Below are positions 53,407-62,750 of a DNA stretch of 64,000 nucleotides, in pieces. This DNA comes from JBAXAM01 sp964213355 (GTDB lineage Bacteria; Pseudomonadota; Gammaproteobacteria; UBA9339). The DNA lies in the NCBI GenBank assembly GCA_964213355.1, contig CAXOVY010000030.1, forward strand, positions 62,001 to 126,000, read 5' to 3'. The notes below the pieces were generated by a model. It was not told the DNA's origin and ran no database searches. It worked only from the letters and a program-made list of their open reading frames with translations. Each line of letters starts with the position of its first letter. Within the stretch, counting starts at the first letter, position 1. The position numbers and the translations under genes were made by a program.

Positions 53407-53973
53407 ATGAAATTTATTTTAGGCTCGAAATCACCAGGAAGAAGACAAATACTCACAAAAATGGGATATGAATTTACAGTACTCGATCCCAATATCGATG
53501 AAAAATCAATCCGAAGTGATGTCCCAGAACGATTAGTTTCTGCTCTGGCCTGCGCTAAAGCAATGGCACTATTGCCCAAAATAAGTGAAGCAGCTATATT
53601 GATCACTTCTGATCAAGTAGTTCGTTGTAATAGTAAAATATTGGAAAAACCCAAAGATCAAAATGAGGCGCATGAATTTTTACGTATGTATATGCAGTAT
53701 CCTGCTGAGACAATCACTGCAGTTACTGTTACTAATACATTAAACAAAAAACAAGAATCCGGAGTTGATATTGCCAAAATTTGGTTTCATCCGATTCCAG
53801 AAAATATGGTTGAACAAATAGCGAACCAAGAATATGTTATAACTTGTGCTGGTGGGTTTTCACTCGATGATTTATTATTAAAAAAATATATTGCAAAAAT
53901 TGAAGGAGCACCAGATAGTATTACTGGCCTACCAATAGAATTAACCAAGCAACTGATACTAAAAGTTGCTTAG
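53407..53973 (+). CDS. Maf-family nucleotide pyrophosphatase
   Basis: Hydrolyses non-canonical or excess nucleoside triphosphates; the family was first named for septum inhibition. Motifs: ILGSKSPGRRQIL with the Ser-Arg pair, ITSDQVV with the catalytic Asp, and EGAPDSITGLPIEL at the C-terminus. 188 residues, normal. It is sandwiched between tRNA-Ala (20 bp) and tRNA-Arg (6 bp), so it is probably released from a common tRNA transcript. Confidence 0.88.
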   Translation: MKFILGSKSPGRRQILTKMGYEFTVLDPNIDEKSIRSDVPERLVSALACAKAMALLPKISEAAILITSDQVVRCNSKILEKPKDQNEAHEFLRMYMQYPAETITAVTVTNTLNKKQESGVDIAKIWFHPIPENMVEQIANQEYVITCAGGFSLDDLLLKKYIAKIEGAPDSITGLPIELTKQLILKVA

Positions 53974-53979
53974 AACATT

Positions 53980-54056
53980 GTCCCGGTGGCACAGCTGGAT
54001 AGCGCAGTCCCCTCCTAAGGGACAGGTCGGAGGTTCAAATCCTCTCCGGGACGCCA
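53980..54056 (+). tRNA. tRNA-Arg (anticodon CCT)
   Basis: 77 bases with encoded CCA. Acceptor GTCCCGG/CCGGGAC, anticodon stem GTCCC/GGGAC with loop CTCCTAA (anticodon CCT), T-arm GGAGGTTCAAATCCTCT. It starts 6 bp after the maf stop codon. Confidence 0.96.
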
Positions 54057-54146
54057 CTTTATAGAATTCTTGAACAAAATCAAAAAATGGTTTTAAATGC
54101 GCCATAGTTGTTACCACGCAAATTTAATAATAATTAGGTGGCTGTC

Positions 54147-54935
54147 ATGGTAAATTTAAAGACACTCTTGGTTGTATTATCGACGCTTCTTTTATTTTGT
54201 AATCCTGGTGTTGGTTTTGCAAAAGACATCGGCAAAGGTTCTCCGACAAAAAAAATTATTAAAAAAATATATATTAGAGCTAAAGGGGAGAAAGGGGGCG
54301 ACCATCTTGTAGAAGGATCAGTAACAAGTTGCCATACAACACAAATATTATCTGATATTAGTAGTACCAAAGGTAAACTTATCTATGTACCATTAATACG
54401 ACAATTTTCAGATTATGATTGTGGTGTTGTAGCAGCCCAATCAATATTAGCATATTATGGACTAGAAGTAAGTGAAGATAAGTTGATGGAAATTTTAGGG
54501 ACTACTCAAGAAGATGGTACTAATCGAAAAGAAATAATAAAGTATGCAGAAGAACAAAAATTTGTAGTAGAAGAACGTTTCGATGTAACAATAGATCAAC
54601 TTAAACAACTTCTCAATAATAATCTTCCGATAATGATTCCAATTCAAGCATGGCCACATGGAAATTGTATTGATCTTCCCTTTGACGAATGGAAAAACGA
54701 ATGGAATTACGGGCATTGGGTAGTAGCTACAGGGTACGATGATAAAAACATATATTTTATGGATCCTTCGACATTAGGAAATTATACTCTTATTCCGATA
54801 AAAGAATTTGAGGCACGCTGGCATGATCAAGACTCATATGGCCGTCTGAATCACTATGTTCTGATTATCGCTAAGCCTTCCATAAAAAAACCAATACCAA
54901 AATATACGCATTATCAAATTGACCGATTAGGATAG
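54147..54935 (+). CDS. Exported C39-like cysteine peptidase
   Basis: About 262 residues. Signal peptide (LLVVLSTLLLFCNPGVGFA), then a short basic spacer and a papain-like C39 domain: FSDYDCGVVAAQSILAYYG with the catalytic Cys, GHWVVATGYDDKNIYFMDPS with His and Asp. It lacks the ABC transporter parts of bacteriocin exporters, and no bacteriocin gene is adjacent, so it is a stand-alone secreted peptidase of unknown target. The ATG at 54147 follows AGGTGG; a GTG at 54138 overlaps that site. Confidence 0.78.
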   Translation: MVNLKTLLVVLSTLLLFCNPGVGFAKDIGKGSPTKKIIKKIYIRAKGEKGGDHLVEGSVTSCHTTQILSDISSTKGKLIYVPLIRQFSDYDCGVVAAQSILAYYGLEVSEDKLMEILGTTQEDGTNRKEIIKYAEEQKFVVEERFDVTIDQLKQLLNNNLPIMIPIQAWPHGNCIDLPFDEWKNEWNYGHWVVATGYDDKNIYFMDPSTLGNYTLIPIKEFEARWHDQDSYGRLNHYVLIIAKPSIKKPIPKYTHYQIDRLG

Positions 54936-55008
54936 AAAGAAGATTTTGATCTATGCTTGTTTTGGCTGTAAAATACATCAGATAAATTAGACTATTTAGG
55001 GAGCAATT

Positions 55009-55476
55009 ATGACAAAATTATTCTATATCAGCGAAGTGGTCAAATTTGCAATTGAAAAAGAAAAAGAAAGTACTGCCCTATATAAAGGGCTAGGTGAAGG
55101 AGCTAGCACTAAAAATATAAAAGATCTTTTCCACCAACTAATGCTGGAAGAGGAAAAACACGAAGATTTTTACACTAAACTCCTTGAAACCACCCCCAAA
55201 GAACAGTCACCCGGAGTAGCAGAAGATACAGAATACGAAGCTTACATGCAAGAATTGATACGCGCTAGCAGATCCATACCTTCCTTGGATACGCATAAGC
55301 TTACCGATATGAAAATAGCTTTAGATTATGCTATCGCTCGCGAAAAAGATTCTATTCTGTTTTATGTTGGCCTAAAAAATTATCTGCCTGCACACGATAA
55401 AACAAAGGTTGACGCTATCATAAAAGAAGAATCCCAGCACATGGCCAAACTATTGCTATCAAAAAAGCACCTATAG
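55009..55476 (+). CDS. Rubrerythrin/ferritin-like di-iron protein
   Basis: 155 residues forming a four-helix bundle. Paired carboxylate and His ligands are seen in AIEKEKESTALYKGL, LEEEKHEDFY, AIAREKDSILFYVGL and KEESQHMAKLL. There is no rubredoxin domain, so it is the erythrin-only type, linked to iron handling or peroxide defence. An AGGGAG site precedes the start. Its 3' end overlaps the convergent ATPase gene by 6 bp. Confidence 0.78.
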   Translation: MTKLFYISEVVKFAIEKEKESTALYKGLGEGASTKNIKDLFHQLMLEEEKHEDFYTKLLETTPKEQSPGVAEDTEYEAYMQELIRASRSIPSLDTHKLTDMKIALDYAIAREKDSILFYVGLKNYLPAHDKTKVDAIIKEESQHMAKLLLSKKHL

Positions 55477-56664
55477 CCACTCACTCAGCGGCTTAGATAA
55501 AAATTCTTCTAATGCAACTCCACTTGAACCACCAACAAGAAGTGGGGTTGCGTTTTTATAGACTTTCTTAAATTCTGCCATACCTGGTAGCGAAACTTCT
55601 CTTCTAGTGCTTTTAACTTCAAGCGCAATAATTTTTGCTCCTTTCTTGATAACAAAATCAACTTCAAAATTGCCACTGCGCCAATAAAATACTTGTATTT
55701 TTTTACTGCCGAACGCGCTATTTACCAAATGCGCGCCAATAGCTGACTCCACTAAACGCCCCCAATATTCATGATTTTGCCTTGCTAGAGCGAAATTTAT
55801 ATCAGACTGGGAGTTCATTAGCGCATTATTTAAAACCTGCAATTTAGGACTGGAGGCTTTTTGTTTTACAACAGGCCCAGAGTATTTTTGCAAACCGGTC
55901 AACATACCAGCACCATAAAGTAGTTCAAGATAATGAGACAAAGTGGTAGTGTTACCTGCATCATGCAACTGCCCCAACATTTTCTGCAGTGATAATATTT
56001 GCCCAGAATAATGGCAACCAAGCTGAAATAACTGTCTTAAAAGAACCGGCTTATAAATTGGGTTCAAAAGTAAAATATCTCGCGTAATAGTCGGTTCAAT
56101 TAACGAATCAGTAACATATTTTGCCCAACGCGGTTCATCATTCACTATTGCTGCGGCACCAGGATATCCACCAAAATAAATGTATTTATCTAATGCCCAA
56201 CCAAAGGCATCACGCATTTCGGAAAAAAACCAGTGAGGCAAGTTAATAATCTCAAACCTTCCAGCCATACTTTCTTCTAAGCCTTTTTGCATTAATAAAG
56301 ACGACGAGCCAAGTAACACAACCTGCAATGACGTTTTGCTGCGAGTATCCTCATCCCATAATTTCTTAACAATGGTTGACCATTCGGGTATTTTCTGCAC
56401 TTCATCTAATGCTAAAATTACCGGTTTTTTATTCTCATTGTTAATCTTTTTGCGTGCAATGTGCCATTGTGCTTCGATCCAAGTATGGTCAAGCAAACCT
56501 GGCTCATCAGCCGTAGCATAATGATAAACACAGGATAACTCATTCAACACTTGTTGCACCAATGTGGTTTTGCCTACTTGCCTCGGACCAGAAATAATCT
56601 GTAGAAATAGGCGTTTTTCTAGCAATTTTTGCTGCAATATTTGATAAACTGGTCTTTTATACAT
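55471..56664 (-). CDS. AAA+ ATPase of the AAA_14/DUF4143 family
   Basis: 397 residues. Walker A SGPRQVGKTTLVQQVL, Walker B LALDEVQKIPEW, then a DUF4143 C-terminal domain that includes a nuclease-like strand (EVDFVIKKGAKIIALEVKST). Such single-gene ATPases are common accessory genes of uncertain function, often near mobile DNA. A palindromic repeat array lies 40-80 bp upstream of its start and may be its operator. Confidence 0.85.
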   Translation of the reverse strand: MYKRPVYQILQQKLLEKRLFLQIISGPRQVGKTTLVQQVLNELSCVYHYATADEPGLLDHTWIEAQWHIARKKINNENKKPVILALDEVQKIPEWSTIVKKLWDEDTRSKTSLQVVLLGSSSLLMQKGLEESMAGRFEIINLPHWFFSEMRDAFGWALDKYIYFGGYPGAAAIVNDEPRWAKYVTDSLIEPTITRDILLLNPIYKPVLLRQLFQLGCHYSGQILSLQKMLGQLHDAGNTTTLSHYLELLYGAGMLTGLQKYSGPVVKQKASSPKLQVLNNALMNSQSDINFALARQNHEYWGRLVESAIGAHLVNSAFGSKKIQVFYWRSGNFEVDFVIKKGAKIIALEVKSTRREVSLPGMAEFKKVYKNATPLLVGGSSGVALEEFLSKPLSEWL

Positions 56665-56692
56665 GTGGGATACCTACTATGGGTTTTTTAAA

Positions 56693-56748
56693 ATTGAGCA
56701 AAATTACTCAATGAATTGAGCAATTTTACTCAATTCATTGAGTAAAAT
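56693..56748. promoter_or_regulatory. Palindromic array upstream of the DUF4143 ATPase, operator-like
   Basis: A perfect 17-bp inverted repeat (56704-56720 and 56729-56745, 8-base loop), preceded by a further TTGAGCAAAATTACTCAA palindrome. Together they give four alternating TTGAG/CTCAA half-sites. Placement just before the ATG at 56664 fits autoregulation. The stretch 56749-56876 shows nothing I can name. Confidence 0.6.
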
Positions 56749-56876
56749 CAAATCAGAATTACAAAACGATACGGGTTTTTGAGACAGAAACCCTAAAAAA
56801 CTTGAAAATAACCAAAAAAACCTCCCATAAAATATCCAAAATTTGGTGAAAATATGGAAGTAATTTTGTACAAATT

Positions 56877-56927
56877 CTAAACCAACAACGCATTCAGCCG
56901 CTTCACAAATGCGGCAGTATCATCTAG
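56877..56927 (-). pseudogene. htpG: htpG fragment 3: C-terminal tail cut off by the IS1634-family element
   Basis: Reading on the minus strand from the CTAG target site gives DDTAAFVKRLNALLV then stop, the typical HtpG C-terminus. It was separated from the body of the gene by the insertion at 56928-58912. CTAG (56924-56927) is the target-site duplication shared with 58913-58916. Confidence 0.88.
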
Positions 56928-58912
56928 CGCGAGTTTATTAAACTCAAAAACAAAAACGCTGCAAACCCTTGTCCAATAAGGCAAAGCGCCCATCTTAAGT
57001 GTAGTCACTGAAATTAACTTTTGGCCGAATATTTTGATTTGTTATATCTAACTTTTCTGCCATTTCTTGTATGGCAGAATCAATTTTTTCTAGTTGATAT
57101 GTTACTTTGTTGCTTCCCTGTGTAACGCATCCTAATCGTATGCTTTTGAGATCATCCATAAAATGACTAACATTTCTAGAATAGCAATGTTTTATTTTTC
57201 TATAAACATATACTGTCAAAAGATAACCAATGATGCACATTAAAAAATGAGCTTCTATTTTCTGATCAGTCCAATGGTACTGAGGACGAATTGCCATATG
57301 GTATGGATTTTTAAAATTACGGAATGAGTACTCGACCTTAGCTTGACCTCGATAAGCTAACAATATTTCTTCGTTGTTCCACTCGTGTCGATTTGTTACT
57401 GTTATTTTTCGTCCCAGTATCTCTTCTTTTAGTTTATCGAATGCATGTGTATCTATGAAATAAGTAAAACTTAATTTATTGTTTTCCAGCTCGATTATTT
57501 TATACATTAAAATATCTTCTATAAATTGTCCTTTGATAATATTTCGCAAGCGTTCTTCTAACTCTGTTTTGGTAAATTTTTTTCTACCTTTGGGGTTTTC
57601 AAGTTGCTGTTTAAGCTCATTCAGTGTCTTGTATTTTTTTTCTAAATGTTGCGCAATACCTTGGATCTGCCCTTCTTTAAGTTGCGTTGAGATAGTAACC
57701 ACACATGTTAATTCATGTCCCCATATTTCTTTTTTAATTCGATATGCTGGTAATGTTTCACCTTCTATAGTAATTTCTGAAAAATGCCTGTTTGCTTCTT
57801 TTATTAAATCTTTGAAGTGCGCTGGAACTAATCCAGCAACATAATAACAATCTTGATTTTGGTTCAGTGTAGCAAAATTTTCTTTGCTATTATTACCCTT
57901 ATCAAAGACAAGTGTTACATCTGCTAATTCTTTTGTTATGTGTCTCAATCGTTCTAATAATTCACTACAGTTTTCTTTGAATACAGTAACGTCATTTTTA
58001 TTGCCGCAATAAGTTTTATGGAACAGCGGAAATTGATCCTCTTTTGAAACCAATAAGGCCAAACCCACTTGTCGCAAATCAAAACGCTTTTGTTTATTTC
58101 TTCCACGTTTTGGTAAATCACAACGGTCATTTGTCGAATCTATAAAAGTGAAAAAATTTGTGGTGTCAAAAAATAAACAATCTAGTTTTAAATCTTGCAG
58201 GTTTATCAATTTTGTTACAACTTCTTCTTCAATTTTAGCTATAGCTTCAGTAGATAAAGAACACATTTGATCCCAGAAATGTTGAGAATCAAGTTTCTTT
58301 AATGGTCCCGTTTTTAGACAATATTCTAATGATGTTTCTTTGCACCAATCATACCAACCCATCTTACTTGTCGGCTGACATGCTCTACCAATTGCAGCCA
58401 ACAAAAAAGATGCTCCAACCGTCAACCCATCTCTCTTGGCTTTAATTCCTCTTTTATTAGGAGAAACATATTTATTAACAATACTAACGATATCTAATTC
58501 TGTAGCCGCGCTTAATAATGCAGCCGTATCACCATGAGAGTAACTTTTAATTGATACTCCATCTTTCAGCCGCTTTAGCAAAGTAGTGGCCGTGCCCAAA
58601 TACTCTAATATGAAAGTACGTGGCTTACCGTTTATACGGTGACATTCAACTATCGACCAATATTTATTTCCTCTTGAAATTCTAGATTGAATAAATGCCA
58701 TATTCAGAGTCAGTTTTATATAATGTACAGTATGTACAATTATAGATAAAACTGATTACATGTCAAGTGATTTAGGACATAATTTAGATAATATGCTATG
58801 CACAAATACAGTGTGTACATTTTTAGTGTCAAAAAAACAGCCTATCTTGTTATTTTAAAATGATTTTTTACAAAAGAATTAACTGAAAAATTTTGAGTTT
58901 AATAAACTCGCG
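56928..58912 (-). mobile_element. Complete IS1634-family (IS4 superfamily) insertion sequence
   Basis: 1985 bp bounded by perfect 22-bp terminal inverted repeats (56928-56949 and 58891-58912), outer end CGCGAGTTTATTAAAC. A 4-bp duplication CTAG lies on both sides. The single transposase gene is intact. It is inserted near the 3' end of htpG, and the body of htpG now ends with four residues (ARVY) read from the IS end. Confidence 0.92.
56995..58701 (-). CDS. IS1634-family transposase (DDE)
   Basis: 568 residues, intact. The DDE triad is likely in CLFFDTTNFF, LVFDKGNNSK and the C-terminal YRGQAKVEYSFRNFKNP (Glu in the YREK-like motif of the IS4 group). It has no frameshift, so the element may be active. 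The DNA between its start and the right IS end contains a TGTACA-type inverted repeat near 58723-58738 that could be its control region. Confidence 0.9.
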   Translation of the reverse strand: MAFIQSRISRGNKYWSIVECHRINGKPRTFILEYLGTATTLLKRLKDGVSIKSYSHGDTAALLSAATELDIVSIVNKYVSPNKRGIKAKRDGLTVGASFLLAAIGRACQPTSKMGWYDWCKETSLEYCLKTGPLKKLDSQHFWDQMCSLSTEAIAKIEEEVVTKLINLQDLKLDCLFFDTTNFFTFIDSTNDRCDLPKRGRNKQKRFDLRQVGLALLVSKEDQFPLFHKTYCGNKNDVTVFKENCSELLERLRHITKELADVTLVFDKGNNSKENFATLNQNQDCYYVAGLVPAHFKDLIKEANRHFSEITIEGETLPAYRIKKEIWGHELTCVVTISTQLKEGQIQGIAQHLEKKYKTLNELKQQLENPKGRKKFTKTELEERLRNIIKGQFIEDILMYKIIELENNKLSFTYFIDTHAFDKLKEEILGRKITVTNRHEWNNEEILLAYRGQAKVEYSFRNFKNPYHMAIRPQYHWTDQKIEAHFLMCIIGYLLTVYVYRKIKHCYSRNVSHFMDDLKSIRLGCVTQGSNKVTYQLEKIDSAIQEMAEKLDITNQNIRPKVNFSDYT

Positions 58913-59966
58913 CTAGCTTACCACCAGCAGCTAAAACTGCCTGTTCATAGAACAAATGCGCCCACTCGGCAAAAAGCTTTTCGTCAGCCGTATTTTTTAA
59001 TTGCTGAATCAAAACATGCTGTGGATTAATTTCTAAAATCGGTTTAATAGTAGGAGTATTTTGACCCATATCTGAGATAATACGCTGCAAGTTATAGCTC
59101 ATATCGCTTTTACTAGTCACAATACAAACCGGAGAATCTGTTAATAACTCACTAACACGAACTTCTTTAATACGATCAGTCAAAACTTTCTGCATTTTTT
59201 TCAATAGATCTTCGCAATCAGTTTTCAGTTTTTCTTTTTCTTCTTTTTTAGTGCTGTCAGTAAATTTACTTAAGTCAACGTCACTTTTGGCAACTGACTG
59301 AAATTCTTTACCAGAGTGGGCATGATAATGTGCCAACCACCACTCATCAATACGTTCATCGAGTAACAACACTTCAATACCCTTTTGACGGAATATTTCC
59401 AAATGTGGAGAATTTTTTGCGGCGTTAAAACCTTCAGCCGTAATGTAGTAAATTTTGTCCTGATCTTGGTGCATGCGCTTTATATATTCATCTAATGAAA
59501 TATTTTGCTCTGCCGTATCAGTTTTAGTTGAAGCAAACCTAAATAATTTTACAATGCGTTCTTGATTAGATAAATCTTCAGCCACCCCTTCTTTCAACAC
59601 ACTCCCAAAAGTCGACCAAAATTTAGTATATTTTTCTGGTTCGTCGGTTATTAATTTTTCCAAGAGATCCAAAACACGTTTGATTACTCCAGAGCGCATC
59701 TGCTCAATAATACGATTACTCTGCAAAATCTCACGCGAAACATTAAGTGGTAAATCTTTCGAATCAACCACACCACGCACAAAACGTAAATAATTAGGCA
59801 ACAACTGCTCAGCATCGTCCAAAATAAATACACGCCGCACATAAAGTTTTAAACCATATTTTTTATCTCGCATGCCAAAATCAAAAGGCGCGCGACTCGG
59901 CAAATATAACAGGGTTGTATATTCGAGGTTTCCTTCAACTTGATTGTGAGTCCAAGCTAAGGGGTC
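58913..59966 (-). pseudogene. htpG: htpG fragment 2: middle and C-terminal domains
   Basis: Encodes the Hsp90 family middle and dimerisation domains. Reading begins at the duplicated target GACCCC and continues LAWTHNQVEGNLEYTTLLYL, then PSRAPFDF, to LAAGGKL near 58917. There are no internal stops or frameshifts. It is cut on the N-terminal side by the IS21-family element and on the C-terminal side by the IS1634-family element. A Met at 59903 could in principle start a truncated protein, but it would lack the ATPase domain. Confidence 0.92.
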
Positions 59967-59971
59967 TGCGT

Positions 59972-60085
59972 ATTCCGATGAAATCGATCAATCATTCCGA
60001 TTCAAACCGATCAATGATTCCAGTCCAAACCGATCAGTAATTCCAGTCCAAATCGATTAACGATTCCGATCCAAACCGATCAAAA
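59972..60085. repeat. Left multiple terminal repeats of the IS21-family element
   Basis: Five units of 22-23 bp starting at 59972, 59994, 60017, 60040 and 60063, each ATTCC(G/A)(A/G)T followed by an AA(A/C)CGAT core. IS21 transposases bind such repeats. Confidence 0.85.
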
Positions 60086-60118
60086 AAATCAAAGCGAAAG
60101 ACCTTTGTTATAATTTAG

Positions 60119-60874
60119 TTATTTATCCCTCTTATTCAGATTTTCATTACGAAATTTACGCATAGAGTCGTCACCTTTTAATTCTAACCGATAAGCGTTG
60201 TGTACCAGTCGATCCATAATAGCGTCAGCCAAAGTTTTATCTCCAATGGCTTCATGCCAGAGTTTAATTGGCAGTTGACTGGTAACAATAGTAGAGCATT
60301 TTTCATGACGATCGTCTAGTAGCTCTAATAAATCACGACGTTGCTCATCTGTAAGAGGAGAAAGTCCCCAGTCGTCTAAAATCAAAACCTCGACCTTTGC
60401 CAGCTGTTTCATTTTTTTATTATAGCTACCATCGCCTCGTGCTAAACCCAAATCTGGCAGAAGTCTTGAGAGGCGACTGTAATAAACAGAGTTTCCTTCT
60501 AAACAAGCTTTATGTGCCAAAGCGCAAGCAAGATATGTTTTGCCTGTACCAGTTGCACCAATAATTAAAACATTGCGGTGCATTTTTATCCATTGGCAAT
60601 TAGATAAAGTAAATACGAGCTTTTTATCAATACCACGTGATGCGCGATAATCAATATCTTCTACTGACGCTGTTTGTTTTAAAGCTGCATTGCGAAGCCT
60701 TGTTTGTAATTTTCTATTTTCACGATCACAAATTTCACGGTCAATTATTAACCCTAATCGTTCTTCGAAGCTCATACTTTCTACTTGCGGTTGATCAAGC
60801 TGGTTTTCTAATGCTTTAGCCATTCCTAGTAAACGTAGTTTTTTTAAATTTTCAATTGTTGGATGTATTAACAT
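60119..60874 (-). CDS. istB: IS21-family helper ATPase IstB
   Basis: 251 residues. DnaC/IstB-like AAA+ ATPase with Walker A GATGTGKTYLACALAHKA and Walker B VLILDDWGLSPL. It assists IstA in target choice. It starts 138 bp after istA, unusually far, with two hairpins in between. An AGGAGA site precedes its ATG. Confidence 0.95.
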   Translation of the reverse strand: MLIHPTIENLKKLRLLGMAKALENQLDQPQVESMSFEERLGLIIDREICDRENRKLQTRLRNAALKQTASVEDIDYRASRGIDKKLVFTLSNCQWIKMHRNVLIIGATGTGKTYLACALAHKACLEGNSVYYSRLSRLLPDLGLARGDGSYNKKMKQLAKVEVLILDDWGLSPLTDEQRRDLLELLDDRHEKCSTIVTSQLPIKLWHEAIGDKTLADAIMDRLVHNAYRLELKGDDSMRKFRNENLNKRDK

Positions 60875-60927
60875 TTTTTCTCCTATATTATTAAATTACT
60901 GTACAGGCGGAAGCGCTGATGACAGTG

Positions 60928-61014
60928 ACGTAACTTGAGGCGGCTAATCCCGCCTCATCAATTACAAGTTACGTCTCTAAATACTTCAGGGGTTTAAGGG
61001 GACAGCGTCCCCTT
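60928..61014. repeat. Two hairpins in the istA-istB spacer
   Basis: Hairpin 1 (60996-61014) is a perfect 8-bp stem AAGGGGAC/GTCCCCTT with a 3-base loop overlapping the istA stop. Hairpin 2 (60928-60974) nests a 7-bp GAGGCGG/CCGCCTC stem within outer ACGTAACTTG/CAAGTTACGT arms. On the minus-strand mRNA they separate istA from istB and could limit istB expression. Confidence 0.7.
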
Positions 61015-62554
61015 ATTCAAAATAATCACCTCCTCTAATGTTTTCATGTTCTTCTTTTGTTGCTGTTAAAGTTTCCGATGAACTTACTGGCACGTTATCT
61101 AAATTATTTTTTAGAATAGACGCTATGTTGTGATAACTGTAGGCTCCTATTTTTAAAGCGCGGACACATGCTGCTTCCAACCGTAGTTCAGTATAGCTCT
61201 TACCAAGATGCAGGATCCCAAGGCATGCACGAAAGGCTAATTGTGGATGCTCTTTAGTTTCGATAACTTTCTCAACTAATTGCGCTGTTGCCATTCCTAT
61301 TTTTCGAGCCCAATTAATAATTCGTTCCGGAGTCCACTCGACATATTTCTGATGAGCCTTAGGCATATGCTCTTTCAATGTTGTATGTCGTCTATGTATG
61401 TAACTGCGCATGTGAACCGCTATTCTTTTTGAACGATAAAAAATTTCAACTGTTTGATCAGTAAATCTCACATCCAAAATTTTTTTAATAAAAGTATACG
61501 GAACGCTGTAAAAGTGTTTATCCAATTCAATATGATAATCAGGACCCAGTCTTGCCTTTGCCCATTCAGCGAATTTGTAGGGCGTGCTTGGTAGTGGTTT
61601 TAAAGCTGGTTTATCTAACTTCTCAAATTGGCTTAACCGTGATCCTGATAATTTTTGGAAAGCTTGCGAATTAATTTTTTTCAATAAAATTGCTATCGGT
61701 TCATTTACTTCTACCAAACTAAAAAAAGTTTGATCGCGTAATTTTGCTAGAATTTGGTACTGTATAATTTGTACGCTTTTTTCCGCCAAACTTTTATCTT
61801 TTGGTTTTCTTACGCGCGCAGGCATAACTACAAACCCATAATGCTTTGCCAGGTCATGATAAGTTGGGTTAATATCTGGCTCATAGCGATGGGCAAGGAC
61901 AGTGCAATTTTTTAAATTGTCAGGCACCGATATCTCTGGAACACCGCCGAAGAATTTAAGAGCTCGACAATGTGACTCTATCCAATCCTGCAAAGATTGT
62001 GTCATTGTCGCTTCAGCGTAGATGTATCCAGACGCGCCAAGCACAGCAACAAAAATCTGTGCTTGATGTATATAGCCTTGCCCATCGCTTATAGGAATAG
62101 TGCCTCCTGCATAATCGACAAACATTTTTTCGCCAGCTTTATGATCTTGACGCATCCATGTGTCTAATGGCTTTTTCCATAGCAAGTAAAGATCGCAAAA
62201 CCGACTGTAGCCTATTCCCATTGGATACGATTCTCTGTACTCGTTCCACAGTAACATTAACGTTACGTGTTTGCGTTTTAGCTCATCATGAATTTTAGAC
62301 CAATCCAACTCACCTCGCTCTTCCTTTGGTATTGCTTGTCTTGGCGGAGAGTAAAGCTGTTTCTCCAATATCTCATCATCTATGTTATCTGGCAGCGGCC
62401 AGCTAAGATTAGCTAAATTAGCCCTGCGCAAACATTCATGTACAGTACTGCTGCTAATTGCCAAACTATTGGCGATTTTTTGGTTTCCCATTTCAAGAGC
62501 AAATTTTAAACGTAATATTTCCCGAATTTTTCTCATTGTTATATGACCTCTCAT
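61013..62554 (-). CDS. istA: IS21-family transposase IstA
   Basis: 513 residues, intact. An N-terminal helix-turn-helix (NQKIANSLAISSSTVHECLR) precedes a DDE core: MFVDYAGGTIPI, then EISVPDNLKNCT and KDKSLAEKSVQ. The C-terminal domain recognises the ends. No frameshift. Confidence 0.95.
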   Translation of the reverse strand: MRGHITMRKIREILRLKFALEMGNQKIANSLAISSSTVHECLRRANLANLSWPLPDNIDDEILEKQLYSPPRQAIPKEERGELDWSKIHDELKRKHVTLMLLWNEYRESYPMGIGYSRFCDLYLLWKKPLDTWMRQDHKAGEKMFVDYAGGTIPISDGQGYIHQAQIFVAVLGASGYIYAEATMTQSLQDWIESHCRALKFFGGVPEISVPDNLKNCTVLAHRYEPDINPTYHDLAKHYGFVVMPARVRKPKDKSLAEKSVQIIQYQILAKLRDQTFFSLVEVNEPIAILLKKINSQAFQKLSGSRLSQFEKLDKPALKPLPSTPYKFAEWAKARLGPDYHIELDKHFYSVPYTFIKKILDVRFTDQTVEIFYRSKRIAVHMRSYIHRRHTTLKEHMPKAHQKYVEWTPERIINWARKIGMATAQLVEKVIETKEHPQLAFRACLGILHLGKSYTELRLEAACVRALKIGAYSYHNIASILKNNLDNVPVSSSETLTATKEEHENIRGGDYFE

Positions 62555-62649
62555 TTTGTATCTCCAAATTTTAATTAATCTTGGAAGTACAACTTATTTT
62601 GAAAAAACAATCAGGTTTTAAATCTGATTATTGTGGGTCATTCGACATG

Positions 62650-62746
62650 AAAGTTTTGATCGATTTGAACTGGAATCGTTAATCGATTTGGACTGGAATT
62701 ACTGATCGGTTTGGACTGGAATCATTGATCGATTTGGATCGGAATA
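62650..62746. repeat. Right multiple terminal repeats of the IS21-family element
   Basis: Four inverted units of about 23 bp with the same ATTCC...CGAT core as the left end, in opposite orientation. Confidence 0.82.
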
Positions 62747-62750
62747 TGCA

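Larger units (their letters stand above)
59967..62750 (-). mobile_element. Complete IS21-family insertion sequence
   Basis: 2784 bp with ends TGCGTATTCCGATG (left) and, inverted, TGCATATTCCGATC (right), both beginning TG as in IS21. A 6-bp duplication GGGGTC flanks it (59961-59966 and 62751-62756). It carries intact istA and istB and multiple internal terminal repeats at both ends. It splits htpG after codon 262. Confidence 0.93.

Noticed and set aside
54147..56664. A bacteriocin or defence operon made of the C39-like peptidase, rubrerythrin-like protein and DUF4143 ATPase
   Set aside because: The third gene is on the opposite strand, the gaps are ordinary, and no precursor peptide, exporter or immunity gene is visible.
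58899..59903. A complete 334-residue chaperone gene starting at the Met at 59903
   Set aside because: Coding similarity to HtpG continues upstream of this Met to the IS21 junction at 59960. The last four residues come from the other IS, so it is a fragment.
59972..60085. Regular ~23-bp repeats that might suggest a CRISPR array
   Set aside because: Units are contiguous with no unique spacers, are mirrored at the other end at 62650-62746 and lie just inside the IS ends, so they are IS21 terminal repeats.
62679..62750. Unique C-terminal extension of the HtpG N-terminal piece
   Set aside because: These residues are read-through into the right end repeats of the IS21-family element.
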